In this document: in pieces, positions 17,313-26,246 of the stretch
How the letters are laid out: every line of letters starts with the position of its first letter
Position numbering within the stretch: position 1 is the stretch's first letter
Program-made: the position numbers and the translations under genes
Assembly (NCBI GenBank): GCA_965198095.1
Contig: OZ240239.1
Coordinates: 2,170,001-2,234,000, forward strand
Direction: 5' to 3'
Length of the DNA: 64,000 nucleotides
Source of the DNA: CBDFJH01 sp965198095
GTDB taxonomy: Bacteria; Latescibacterota; UBA2968; GCA-2709665
Notes under the pieces: model-generated
Told to the model about the DNA's origin: nothing
The model's database searches: none
The model's input: only the letters and a program-made list of their open reading frames with translations

Positions 17313-18505
17313 GCCGAGTCTCCCTTAGCGTTCGTGCCGGCGGTTTCTGGTTGTCCGCTCAGGATGCGGACCCTCATCCCGTCCACGACCGTTTCCAGGG
17401 GTGAGATGCAGACCCGCTCCCCGACGCTTAGACCGGCGTGGATGATGACGGAGTCGGTGCCGGAACGCAGGATCGATACATCTCGGAACCGGAGGCGATT
17501 GTCGTCGTCGACCACCACGACCCGGTTTTGCCCGCGCAGCGCTGAACGGGGAAGCACAGCCACGTTCCCGACGCGTCGTCCCAGGACGTCGGCGCGGACA
17601 AACAGACCGGCGGCCAGAGGCGGGCGCTCCAGATTCTCTCCACGTCCGTAGGGATCGGTGACGCGAGCGACGACATAGACCATCTGCGTGCGCGGATCGA
17701 TCTCTCCTTCTACCCTGACGATGTGACCGGTCCACGTATGCTCACGGCCAGCGAACGAGGCCCGCAGGATGACGTCTGGACCCCGCGTCGGAGCGACTTC
17801 GTGCCTGAAATCGAAGGCGAGTTCAAGGAATGCAAGCTGTGCATCCGGAATCGGAAGGCGGACCTCCGCGTAGTCGACGGAATAGATCCGCGCAAGCGGA
17901 GCAGCCGGCGTCACGTACTGGCCGATGTCCACGCGCTTGCTCTGGACTCGGCCGGCGTAAGGGGCCCGAATTCGGGTTCGTTTCAGGTCGAGGCGCGCAC
18001 GCTCCAGGCGGGCGCTCGCAGCCTCCAGCCCGGCGCGAGCCTCTTCCAGCTGAGGTTTGCGGAGCACGAGGGGCGTGGGTTGGCCCTGTCCGATCCGTTC
18101 CCACTCCTGCCGGGCGACCGTCGCCTCTTCCTCTTCTCTGGCCAGGCGAAGGCGGGCCTGGGCCACCTGCGATTTCGCCTGTGCCAGGGCCAGCTTGTAG
18201 TCCTGAGGGTCGATCTTTACGAGCAGCTCGCCCGCTTCGAAAAACCCGCCGTTCGCAAAGGCGGACGAGATCTCCAGGACCTGGCCCGCGACCTGGGAGA
18301 GGAGCATGCTCTCGGTTCGGGGCGTCACGCTGCCCTGCGTCCGCACCTTCAGTCGAAGGCTGTCGAGCATCACGGGGTGGACCCGGACCAGGGGCGGAGG
18401 GATCCGAGGCGCCCGTGTTGGGACGTCCCGGCGTGTGATGATCAGTAGGATCGCAGCCAGCAAGCCTACAGCGAGAATGACGATCGGCAAGACGATTTTT
18501 TTCAT
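17309..18505 (-). CDS. RND efflux membrane-fusion protein (HlyD/AcrA family)
   Basis: The periplasmic adaptor links the RND pump to the outer-membrane channel. Its 398 residues start with an N-terminal anchor (KKIVLPIVILAVGLLAAILLI, about 2-22). A lipoyl half-motif (GSVTPRTESML, about 59) follows, then an alpha-helical hairpin rich in Ala, Glu and Arg (about 105-175), the second lipoyl half (IRAPYAGRVQSKRVDIGQYV, about 180-200), and beta-barrel and membrane-proximal domains to the end. Its ATG at 18505 overlaps the TolC-like stop by 4 bases. Confidence 0.92.
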   Translation of the reverse strand: MKKIVLPIVILAVGLLAAILLIITRRDVPTRAPRIPPPLVRVHPVMLDSLRLKVRTQGSVTPRTESMLLSQVAGQVLEISSAFANGGFFEAGELLVKIDPQDYKLALAQAKSQVAQARLRLAREEEEATVARQEWERIGQGQPTPLVLRKPQLEEARAGLEAASARLERARLDLKRTRIRAPYAGRVQSKRVDIGQYVTPAAPLARIYSVDYAEVRLPIPDAQLAFLELAFDFRHEVAPTRGPDVILRASFAGREHTWTGHIVRVEGEIDPRTQMVYVVARVTDPYGRGENLERPPLAAGLFVRADVLGRRVGNVAVLPRSALRGQNRVVVVDDDNRLRFRDVSILRSGTDSVIIHAGLSVGERVCISPLETVVDGMRVRILSGQPETAGTNAKGDSA

Positions 18506-19938
18506 CTGACTTCCTTCCCTTCATTTGCTTCCGAGGCGGTCGTCGGAGGGAATCCACCCCCAAGCGCAAGATGGAGATCGATGCGTGCATCCAGTCTGAG
18601 CCGGCGCACGCTCAGCAGACGACTTTCCGCGTCGTAGGCGCGTCTCTGGGACTCGAGCACCGTAATCAAGTTGGCCAGTCCGGCGCGGTAACGCTCCTCG
18701 GCGAGCCGGCGGGCCGCCAGCGCTTCTTCCGTGGCCATCTGGAGCGCGTCTTGGCGACGGGCGAGATGGCCCTCTGCCGCCAACGCGGACTCGACTTCAG
18801 CGAAGGCGTGCAGCACGCTCTGGGCGTAGCGCGCGAGGGCCCGCTCAGACTCGGACGCGGCCAGCAAGACCCCGGCCCTGAGGCGGCCGCCCTGAAAGAG
18901 CGGCTGTACGAGGTTGCCCACCAGGTTCCAGACGCTGAAGTCGCCGTTCAGGAGGTCGCTGAGTTCGTTGCTGGCCGTTCCCCCGGAGGCGGTCAGGCGG
19001 ATGCGCGGATAGAGGGCCTTCCTGGACTCGGCGACTCGGGCGTGGGAAGCCGCAAGTCTGCGCTCGGCGGCAATCAAGTCGGGGCGCCGGCCCGCCAGAT
19101 CGGCCCGCATGCCCGCGGGTACCCCATCGGTGACAGAGGGCAGACCTTCGACCGAGATAATGGCCGCAACAGGATATCGGCCGAGAAGGATTTCAAGCTG
19201 GCGGGCGGCCCCGTCAAGCTGTTGTTTGCGTTGCTCCAGGAGGTCTCTGGCCGTGGCCAGGCTGGACAGCGAAAGTCGCAGGTCCAGCGAGGGTCGAAGC
19301 CCGCGCTCGTAGCGCGCGCGAACTTGCTGGTGGCTCGTCTCGTAGTTGTCTACGGTCGCTTGAGCCAGCTCGACTTGCCGGCTGGCCTCCACCGTCGCGA
19401 ACCATGCCTTTGCCGTCTGGGCGGCGAGCGAGAGCCGGGCCCCCTTCAGGTCTGCGGCTTCGGCCTGCAGATCGGCCAAGGCGGCCACGCGTCCTGCGCC
19501 GAGGCGGCCCCAGAGATCGACCTCCCAGGCGAGGTCCAACGAGACCCCAAACCGGTTGGTTGTGACGCGGGTCACGGCCTTTTCACCCGGAATGGGCAGG
19601 CCGATGAAGTTCTGCTTACTGCGCGAGCCTGAGAAATCAGCGCTCAATTGGGGGAAGCGAGGCGCGCCCGCGATCGTTGCCCGGGCGGCCGCGGACTCGA
19701 GCCTGGCGGCCGCCTCCCGCAGGTTGTAGTTCTGGTCGAGGGCCTCATCGACGAGGCGGTTCAGTTGGACATCGCCGAATCGGGTCCACCACAAAGCGTC
19801 GCGCGCAGCCGTCGCCTCCGAGTCGGACGCCCATTTCTGCGGGATCTCGGCCCGTAGCGCGGGGCGCCGGGTGCGCGGCGCGGAGGCACAGGCGCTGACC
19901 AAGAAAAGTATCGCGAGGCACGCGATTAAAATTCTCAT
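18502..19938 (-). CDS. Outer-membrane efflux lipoprotein (TolC/OprM/NodT family)
   Basis: This is the outer-membrane channel of the tripartite exporter. The 478-residue product starts with a lipoprotein signal, LAILFLVSACASA, with lipidated Cys at about residue 17. Two OEP repeats with long coiled-coil segments follow (for example EAAARLESAAARATIAG near 75 and RRPDLIAAERRLAASHARV near 285), typical of OprM-like channels. Its ATG overlaps the tetR stop by 4 bases and it shares a 4-base overlap with the next gene, so the operon is read as one unit. Confidence 0.92.
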   Translation of the reverse strand: MRILIACLAILFLVSACASAPRTRRPALRAEIPQKWASDSEATAARDALWWTRFGDVQLNRLVDEALDQNYNLREAAARLESAAARATIAGAPRFPQLSADFSGSRSKQNFIGLPIPGEKAVTRVTTNRFGVSLDLAWEVDLWGRLGAGRVAALADLQAEAADLKGARLSLAAQTAKAWFATVEASRQVELAQATVDNYETSHQQVRARYERGLRPSLDLRLSLSSLATARDLLEQRKQQLDGAARQLEILLGRYPVAAIISVEGLPSVTDGVPAGMRADLAGRRPDLIAAERRLAASHARVAESRKALYPRIRLTASGGTASNELSDLLNGDFSVWNLVGNLVQPLFQGGRLRAGVLLAASESERALARYAQSVLHAFAEVESALAAEGHLARRQDALQMATEEALAARRLAEERYRAGLANLITVLESQRRAYDAESRLLSVRRLRLDARIDLHLALGGGFPPTTASEANEGKEVR

Positions 19939-20588
19939 GGCATCTTCTCTGCGGGCCGCGCGCCGGCATCACGAATCCCGGCGGAGACGAAGGGGACCAA
20001 TCGGTGAAGCGTGCCGTCCACGTCGGAGGGATCGCAGATGCCTTCCGTTTTTTCTTTGATGATGTCGGCCCCGACGAGCATTATGGCCATGCTCCCGATC
20101 ATGAAGAAGAATCTCCACGTGAGTTCGCGCTCGGAGAGTTGGGGCAGCGCGCGACGCAGAGCCGACGTAAATCTTTGAACAACCTTGTCAAACTGTTCCA
20201 GAATGCCCATGGTCAATTCTGGAGGTTCGAAGTAGATTCTGCCCATCAGCCTGCAGATGTCTCCGCCTCCGAGATCGGGGTTCAACCTGAAGCGCAGGGG
20301 AGGCGAGATGAAGGCTTCGACGATCGCTTCCAGTGGCGGGGGGCTGTTGCCCGCTTCGGCCTCTGCGGCATCCAGTAGCCGTAAGCGTTCGCCGTTCAAC
20401 GGGCCCAGCCGTCGCGCAAAGACTTCGTGGATCAGGGCTTCCTTCGATCCGAAGTAGTAGTGGATCGAAGCGAGGTTTGCCGAGGCAGCCGCTGTGATCG
20501 ATCGCAGCGAGGCGCCCTCCAGACCGTGTTCTGAGAAGAGCCGTTCGGCTGCGTCGAGTAACCGGTCCCGGGTTTCGGTGTTGTTCAT
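19935..20588 (-). CDS. TetR family repressor of the efflux operon
   Basis: A 217-residue regulator has an N-terminal TetR helix-turn-helix (about residues 8-55, with RLFSEHGLEGASLRSIT and IHYYFGSKEALI). Its C-terminal ligand domain resembles the DUF1956/CecR (YbiH) type. It is the first gene of the efflux operon and the downstream genes overlap it, so it most likely represses its own operon until an effector binds. The upstream region holds an inverted repeat that could be its operator. The effector cannot be read from sequence. Confidence 0.92.
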   Translation of the reverse strand: MNNTETRDRLLDAAERLFSEHGLEGASLRSITAAASANLASIHYYFGSKEALIHEVFARRLGPLNGERLRLLDAAEAEAGNSPPPLEAIVEAFISPPLRFRLNPDLGGGDICRLMGRIYFEPPELTMGILEQFDKVVQRFTSALRRALPQLSERELTWRFFFMIGSMAIMLVGADIIKEKTEGICDPSDVDGTLHRLVPFVSAGIRDAGARPAEKMP

Positions 20589-20930
20589 CCGATCTCTTCT
20601 TCGGTGAGAGGGCGTGCATCTGAGCGTTAAACGTTCGATTCATACGGTAGTTTCAAACATACGAATGTTTTATTTCGTGTCAAGCCGATTTTTTGTGTGG
20701 ATTCCGAGGGCGTGTGCCTAAGCGATGCAATATTATCGTGTTAGCAGAAGGGGCAGGCGCCGGCAAGGGGAAGCTGCGTTGCCTGGATACTAAAAATCTT
20801 TGCTGACGCCTGGCAGCCTTTATATTTATTAATAGCAAAAAAGCGCGATCACTAGTCGAGTTTCATCATCGGTCGCCGCCAGGGATGGTCCGGCATTTCG
20901 TCACCTTGTCTTATGCATGGAGGCTAACGG
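20589..20930. other. Divergent intergenic region between tetR and the aldo/keto reductase
   Basis: About 340 bases, noticeably AT-rich, separate the two divergent genes. It holds the candidate TetR operator and probably promoters in both directions, but I could not pick a clear -35/-10 pair. No small gene is evident. Confidence 0.5.
20655..20670. promoter_or_regulatory. Candidate TetR operator
   Basis: AAACAT and ATGTTT form a perfect 6-base inverted repeat around ACGA, 67 bases before the tetR start. A related half site with CATACGG lies about 12 bases closer to the gene. TetR proteins commonly bind such short palindromes over their own promoter. The assignment is by position and symmetry only. 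Confidence 0.45.
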
Positions 20931-21872
20931 ATGGAATACCGTAGGCTGGGCAGGACGAAACTCCAGGTTTCGTTGATGGGGATCGGCAGCGGTGGACCAA
21001 GCCTGTTCGGCCAGAACTCCAGGGTTTCCGAAGTCGACATCTCTCGAATGGTCCGGCGCGCCTTGGACATGGGCATCAATTTTTTTGACACGGCCGCCGC
21101 CTACGGGCAGAGCGAGGCGATCTTGGGGCGCGCCCTTCGTGGTGTGCCCAGAGAGGCCTACATCCTGGCAACCAAGTTCCACGCCGTGGTCGATGGAAAG
21201 CCCTTGCCGGAAAAAGCAGTCATCGAGCGCGTTGATCAGAGCCTTCGAAGACTTCGGGTTGATACCGTCGACCTGCTTCAACTCCACGGCGTTCTGCCCG
21301 GCGACTACCAAATAGCTGTGGAAATCGCGTTTCCCACTGTGCTTCGACTTCAGGAGCAGGGCAAATTTCGTTTTCTTGGAATCACGGAGAGCTACGCCCG
21401 AGATGGCCGGCACGAGGCACTCGGTCTGGCCCTGGCCGATGATACGTTCGACACGGTGATGGTGGGCTACAACCTGATGAACCCGACGCCGGAGCAGGAC
21501 ATTCTTCCCATCTGCGAGCGAAGAGATGTCGGCGTGATCTGCATGGTGCCGGTGCGTCGGGCGCTGAGTCGGCCGGAACACCTGCGGAAGCGGATTGCCG
21601 AAGCCAAGGCGAAAGGCCTGATTGCAAGGAGGGCGCTGCCGGATCAGGACCCGCTTGGCTGGCTGGTGAAGGGAGGCGTGAAGTCCCTCCCCGCGGCAGG
21701 TTACAAATTTTCGGCTGCGCACTCGGCCGTGAGCACGGTGCTCACGGGCACTTCGAGCATCGCGCATCTGGAGGAGAATGTCGAGGCCCTCCTGGGACCG
21801 CCTCTGCCGGACGCCGACGTCGCGCGACTGCGGTCCATCTTCGGCGAGGTTTGGGAACCCCTTGCCAATTGA
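20931..21872 (+). CDS. Aldo/keto reductase
   Basis: NADPH-dependent aldo/keto reductases reduce aldehydes and ketones in the cytoplasm. The 313-residue TIM-barrel protein keeps the tetrad: Asp53 and Tyr58 (FFDTAAAYG), Lys82 (ATKFH) and His119 (LLQLHG). Near the C-terminus, STVLTGTSSIAHLEENVEA matches the cofactor-binding end of the family. GGAGG lies 7 bases before the ATG. It is followed by an MFS gene on the same strand after 82 bases. The substrate is unknown. Confidence 0.92.
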   Translation: MEYRRLGRTKLQVSLMGIGSGGPSLFGQNSRVSEVDISRMVRRALDMGINFFDTAAAYGQSEAILGRALRGVPREAYILATKFHAVVDGKPLPEKAVIERVDQSLRRLRVDTVDLLQLHGVLPGDYQIAVEIAFPTVLRLQEQGKFRFLGITESYARDGRHEALGLALADDTFDTVMVGYNLMNPTPEQDILPICERRDVGVICMVPVRRALSRPEHLRKRIAEAKAKGLIARRALPDQDPLGWLVKGGVKSLPAAGYKFSAAHSAVSTVLTGTSSIAHLEENVEALLGPPLPDADVARLRSIFGEVWEPLAN

Positions 21873-21954
21873 GTCCCCTTCAATCCTGTCTCTTCTCTCT
21901 TAGCCGGTTCAACTGACACCCCGGAGATCCGGTGGCGCTCCATTTGAAGAATTT

Positions 21955-23112
21955 ATGTTAGGCTGGAACCGGAGTTTCGGGTTGCTTGCCGCTGCGGCCT
22001 TTTCAGTCGGGGTCTTCTACGGCGTCCAGCTGACGCTTTTCAACAACTTCATCGTAGAGAGACTCGGCATCGAGCCCTACGAGCTGGGTGCGATCGAATC
22101 TGTTCGCGAGATTCCCGGTTTCCTGAACGCGTTTTTTATCGCGTTGATGATCCGGACGGCGCTCCCCTTGGTCGGAGGGGTATCGCTGATCGTGATGGGA
22201 TTGGGGATTGCTGCCTATGCTCAGGTCTCGAGTATCTTTTCGCTCGCCGCCTACTCCGTCATTTGGAGCCTCGGGTTTCACTGCTGGCTCCCGCTGGAGC
22301 AGACGATGGCCCTGACGTTTTCTCCCGAGCGGGCGAAGGGGAGGTCTCTGGGTGCGCTGCGCAGCGCAACCAGCCTGGGGTGGCTGATCACGATCGGGCT
22401 GTGCCTCTTGACGTTCCATTTTCTGGACTACGAAGGACTTTACATCGCAGCCGGATCCGCGACGGTGTTGGGCGGCGTGGCGATCATGTTCGCATCTAGA
22501 AAGCGGGCTGGGGTGCCCGATCGGAGATTCGTCCTGAAGCGGCGGTATGGGGTCTACTACGCGCTGCACGTCCTCTCGGGTTGGCGGAGGCAGATGTTTA
22601 CGACCTTCGCGATCTTCGCGCTGGTTAAGGTCCACGGCATGCCCGTCCGAACAACGATGATCCTCGTGCTGATCAACCAGGTGATGTCGACGCTTACCTC
22701 GCCGTTGGTGGGTTGGGTCATCGACCGTTATGGGGAGCGTTTGACGCTGAGCTGCAGCTACCTCGGGCTCGCGTTCGTGTTTGCCGGCTACGCGCTGATT
22801 CAACACAGGCCAACGCTTTATGCGATCTATTGTATCGACAACCTGCTCTTTGTCGGCGGGATTGCGCTCACGACTTACATCCACAAGATTGCAGAGGAGG
22901 GGGACCTCGGCCCGACGCTTTCGATGGGCGTGACCATGAACCATATCGCCGCCGTGATCGGGCCGGTCACGGGCGGTCTCGCGTGGCATTATTTCGGATA
23001 TCAGATTATTTTCTTCAGTGGATCGGTGATGGCCCTGGTCTCTCTGACCATGAGTCAGTGGGTACGCCCGGAAGTTGAGCAAAGAAGAGCGCGAAGGGTT
23101 GCTGATCGCTGA
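21955..23112 (+). CDS. MFS transporter
   Basis: The 385-residue hydrophobic protein has about twelve membrane segments in two halves, as in the major facilitator superfamily. A charged loop follows the sixth helix (ASRKRAGVPDRRFVLKRR), and a family-type loop lies between helices 8 and 9 (GWVIDRYGERL). The transported compound cannot be assigned. It lies between the aldo/keto reductase and the radical SAM gene, all on the same strand, so the three may share a function or transcript. Confidence 0.85.
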   Translation: MLGWNRSFGLLAAAAFSVGVFYGVQLTLFNNFIVERLGIEPYELGAIESVREIPGFLNAFFIALMIRTALPLVGGVSLIVMGLGIAAYAQVSSIFSLAAYSVIWSLGFHCWLPLEQTMALTFSPERAKGRSLGALRSATSLGWLITIGLCLLTFHFLDYEGLYIAAGSATVLGGVAIMFASRKRAGVPDRRFVLKRRYGVYYALHVLSGWRRQMFTTFAIFALVKVHGMPVRTTMILVLINQVMSTLTSPLVGWVIDRYGERLTLSCSYLGLAFVFAGYALIQHRPTLYAIYCIDNLLFVGGIALTTYIHKIAEEGDLGPTLSMGVTMNHIAAVIGPVTGGLAWHYFGYQIIFFSGSVMALVSLTMSQWVRPEVEQRRARRVADR

Positions 23113-23272
23113 TCTGGATTGAGGAAGATTGAGAGCGTCATCGCGCCATTTGCCGGGGTTTTTTTTATTAGGAGCCTCGCGAAAAAGGGTTTATATTCGG
23201 GGCCGACAGCCTTTTGAGCTCCTCAGGCCCTTCCGGGCATTTTTTTCGGTCAACACAAAAGATAGAGGTCGA

Positions 23273-25117
23273 ATGCCTAGAGCACTGCTTGTCTATCCGG
23301 AAAACCCGATCACATTCTGGAGTTTCGACGAGGCCCTGAAGATGGTGGGCAAACGGTCTGCGTTTCCCCCGCTGGGTCTACTCACCATCGCTGGGATGAT
23401 GCCGGAAGCGTACGAGCTTCGTCTGGTCGACATGAACGTGAGGCCGCTTTCGGATGAAGATCTCGATTGGGCCGACATCGTGCTCACCTCTTCCATGATC
23501 ATACACTGGCACTCCCTGGAACAGGTCATTGCTCGGTGCAACGCCCGGGGGATTCCGGTGCTCAACGGTGGACCTCTGGCGACGCAGTATTACGAGGAGA
23601 TCGAAGGGGACGCCGTCTTTTTCCTCGGCGAGGCGGAAAGCGGATTCCTGGATATCTTGGAAGGAACGATCGAGAAAGCGGCCGGGTCCAAACGAGAATA
23701 TATCGACCGCAGGGGAGAATTCCTGGAATTGAACCAGACGCCGCTGCCTAGATGGGATCTCATCGATTTTAACGACTACAGCAGCATGGTCGTTCAGATG
23801 ACGCGGGGTTGTCCTGAAAGCTGCACTTTCTGTAACATCCCCTCGCTCTACGGCAAGTCTACCCGAATCAAGAGCAAGAGCCGGATGGTCCAGGAACTGG
23901 ACGCACTGTATGACGCGGGGTGGCGTGGGTCGGTGATGGCGGTGGACGACAATTTCGTCGGGAACAAGGACGAGATCCGGGTTGCGCTTGAGGATGAAGT
24001 CGTTCCGTGGCAGCAGGCGCGCGCTTATCCCCTACAGTTCCACACTCAGGCAAGTATCCGGGTCAGCGACGATTCAGCCCTATTGGAGGCGATGTACGAC
24101 GCTGGATTCGAGAAGGTCTTCGTCGGGATCGAATCTCCGGTCGAGGAAAGCCTCAAATTCATGGGGGCCCAGAAAAACCTGCAAGGAAACACCTCGCTTC
24201 TTGATAAAGTAAAAATCCTGCAGAACATCGGGTTCGAAGTTCAAGCCGGATTCATCATCGGGCTTGACACGGACCCGGACGACATTGCGGATCGGATGAT
24301 CGCCTTTATTCGAGAAGCGGGCATTCCCGTCGCCATGGTGGGCATTCTAGGCGTGCTTCGGGACACGCCCGACTACAAGCGGTTCAGCCGCGCGGGGCGG
24401 CTGGTCGAGGACGTCAAGTATACCGGAGATTCCGGCATCTTCAGCCGGGAGCTCAGCTACGTTCCCGTCATTGAGCCGGAGGCGCTTTTCGACCGACACA
24501 GGCAGGTGGTCGAAACCCTGAACAGTCCGAAGATCTTTTTTGAGCGTTGTCTCACCTTTTTCGAGCACCAGAGACGACATCCCATCAGCGGCATGCCGAT
24601 CCGTTTGCCCGAGGTGAAGGCGTTCTTCCGTTCCCTGTGGCGGCAAGGTTTCGCAGGTAGCTACAAGTGGGAATACTGGAAATACTTTTCCGAAGTGTTG
24701 ACGAGATATCCAACGTCCTTTTCAAACGCGATGCGCTTGGCCGTGCAGGGCCACCACCTGATTCTTTCCACCCAGCAGGCGTTGCAAGTGGATGAGATCA
24801 AGACCTTTTTCCCGGAAGCGCTCGAATATCTGGAGAGACATTGCAAGGGCTACCGGGAGGCCATCCAGCGAAACGTCGGGGTCTACGCCGGTCAGCTCAT
24901 GCAGGTCTTTCACGGTGGATTCGAGCAGCTAGAGCATTTCGACCTTCACCAGGCCGCCAGACAACTCGTCGCGATTGCCCAGGAGCACTGTTCGCTGCTG
25001 AGGGAAGAGTTCCGCAGCCAGGTGCGCGAGCCGCTCGAGAAGTTCCAGTGTGAAATCGAAGAAATCCTCGAAACGTATACGCGCGACGACCGCACCCTGT
25101 CACGGGAGCTGCCGTAG
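23273..25117 (+). CDS. B12-binding radical SAM protein (DUF4070 type, HpnP-like)
   Basis: An N-terminal cobalamin-binding Rossmann domain (about 1-140, with PPLGLLTIAGMMP) precedes a radical SAM domain with the cluster motif CPESCTFC near 179-186. A DUF4070-type domain follows (about 345-480), then a long, probably helical, C-terminal region to residue 614. Relatives of this domain order include methylases such as the hopanoid C-2 methylase HpnP, which are usually shorter, so the C-terminal extension is unusual. ATG 23273 is preferred because AGAGG lies 5 bases before it and the B12 domain begins at once; the frame's earlier start at 23129 adds unrelated residues. A C-methylation role is an inference and the substrate is unknown. 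Confidence 0.85.
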   Translation: MPRALLVYPENPITFWSFDEALKMVGKRSAFPPLGLLTIAGMMPEAYELRLVDMNVRPLSDEDLDWADIVLTSSMIIHWHSLEQVIARCNARGIPVLNGGPLATQYYEEIEGDAVFFLGEAESGFLDILEGTIEKAAGSKREYIDRRGEFLELNQTPLPRWDLIDFNDYSSMVVQMTRGCPESCTFCNIPSLYGKSTRIKSKSRMVQELDALYDAGWRGSVMAVDDNFVGNKDEIRVALEDEVVPWQQARAYPLQFHTQASIRVSDDSALLEAMYDAGFEKVFVGIESPVEESLKFMGAQKNLQGNTSLLDKVKILQNIGFEVQAGFIIGLDTDPDDIADRMIAFIREAGIPVAMVGILGVLRDTPDYKRFSRAGRLVEDVKYTGDSGIFSRELSYVPVIEPEALFDRHRQVVETLNSPKIFFERCLTFFEHQRRHPISGMPIRLPEVKAFFRSLWRQGFAGSYKWEYWKYFSEVLTRYPTSFSNAMRLAVQGHHLILSTQQALQVDEIKTFFPEALEYLERHCKGYREAIQRNVGVYAGQLMQVFHGGFEQLEHFDLHQAARQLVAIAQEHCSLLREEFRSQVREPLEKFQCEIEEILETYTRDDRTLSRELP

Positions 25118-25433
25118 CTGTTTTTGAAGTTTTCAGATTGATGAAAAGAACGTGACCCCCGGGGGTTGAACGGCGACAGCCGAACGTGGCTGTCGCCTGT
25201 TTGTTTCCGGGTCTGTCGGCCGTGGGTCCGCGGCATATCAAAGCTTGAATCGGGAGGAAGGGTCAAACGACGGATGGGGTCTGCGCCCCACGATGAGTCG
25301 GTTCCGCCAGAGGTCGACGACAACAACGCCGAAGCAACGGGCGTTGGATCTGGGATACTTCGCCCGTCGTCAGACGGGAAATGGACTGTCTGATGCGCGG
25401 AGGATCAACAGCCGAGAAGAATAGGGTCTAGAC
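25118..25433. other. Intergenic region with a terminator
   Basis: About 315 bases between the radical SAM gene and the channel gene. Apart from the hairpin at 25172-25205 I see no gene or clear promoter. Confidence 0.5.
25172..25205 (+). terminator. Rho-independent terminator after the radical SAM gene
   Basis: A perfect 10-base GC-rich stem (25172-25181 with 25188-25197) with a 6-base loop is followed by TGTTTGTTT. It lies 55 bases after the stop codon. Confidence 0.7.
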
Positions 25434-26246
25434 ATGGACAAGCGCACGAGAGATCGGACGCACGAGATTCTGCAAAAGGCATCGCCCGGGGATCTGACGA
25501 GCAGAAGGGTCGATCTTTTTATCATTACGTTGATCATACTCAACGTGGTGATGGTCATCCTGGAGACGATGGAAGAACTTTCCTCTCAGTATACTCTGTT
25601 CTTCGACTACTTCGAACTATTTTCAGTGTCTGTTTTTACTGTGGAGTACCTGCTACGGGTTTGGAGCAGTGTCGGTGATGAAGCCTATGGACATCCTGTC
25701 ACCGGCAGGTTGAGGTTTTTGATGACCCCGATGGCCCTAGTCGATCTGATCGCTATTCTGCCCTTCTATCTTCCCGTGATACTGCCCGTTGACCTTCGCG
25801 TGATGAGATCCCTTCGGCTGTTCAGGCTCTTCCGTCTGTTCAAATTGGCCAGATATTCTGAGTCCATGATGTCCTTAGGAAGGATTCTCAGACTCAAACG
25901 GGGCGAGCTTTACGTCACGATGTTTGTCCTGCTGATCATGCTCGTTATCGCGTCCAGCCTGATGTACTTTGTCGAGCACGAGGCACAGCCGGTGGTCTTT
26001 TCCAGCATTCCATCAGCCATGTGGTGGGGGATGGTGACACTCACGACCGTGGGCTACGGTGACGTCTACCCGATTACGCCTGCCGGGAAAGTGCTTGGAG
26101 CGGCCATCGCGCTGCTGGGGATCGGCATGTTTGCCCTACCGGCCGGCATTCTGGGATCTGGATTCTCGGAGGAGATCGCAAGCAGGAGGGAAGCGAATGT
26201 GGTCTGCCCGCATTGTGGGCGTGAAATCGAGGGATCGGGGTCATGA
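25434..26246 (+). CDS. Voltage-gated potassium channel
   Basis: A 270-residue six-helix channel. The S4 voltage sensor carries Arg at every third position (RVMRSLRLFRLFRLFKLAR, about 122-140). The pore helix and selectivity filter read TTVGYGD (about 205-211). S1-S3 precede S4 and S6 follows the filter, as in KvAP-type channels. The C-terminus ends in a short CPHCGREIEG segment, a single CxxC knuckle that could pair in the tetramer to bind metal. Its stop codon overlaps the end of the convergent ThDP enzyme gene by 6 bases. Confidence 0.92.
   Translation: MDKRTRDRTHEILQKASPGDLTSRRVDLFIITLIILNVVMVILETMEELSSQYTLFFDYFELFSVSVFTVEYLLRVWSSVGDEAYGHPVTGRLRFLMTPMALVDLIAILPFYLPVILPVDLRVMRSLRLFRLFRLFKLARYSESMMSLGRILRLKRGELYVTMFVLLIMLVIASSLMYFVEHEAQPVVFSSIPSAMWWGMVTLTTVGYGDVYPITPAGKVLGAAIALLGIGMFALPAGILGSGFSEEIASRREANVVCPHCGREIEGSGS

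Noticed and set aside
18571..19632. 353-residue plus-strand open frame
   Set aside because: It lies antisense inside the tolC-like gene and shows no family features; high-GC coding DNA commonly gives long antisense frames.
20000..20400. Plus-strand frame antisense to tetR
   Set aside because: The TetR helix-turn-helix on the minus strand is clear and operonic; the antisense frame has no support.
22003..23082. 359-residue minus-strand open frame over the MFS gene
   Set aside because: It is very rich in Arg, His, Gln and Asp with no hydrophobic core, as expected for the antisense of a membrane protein gene.
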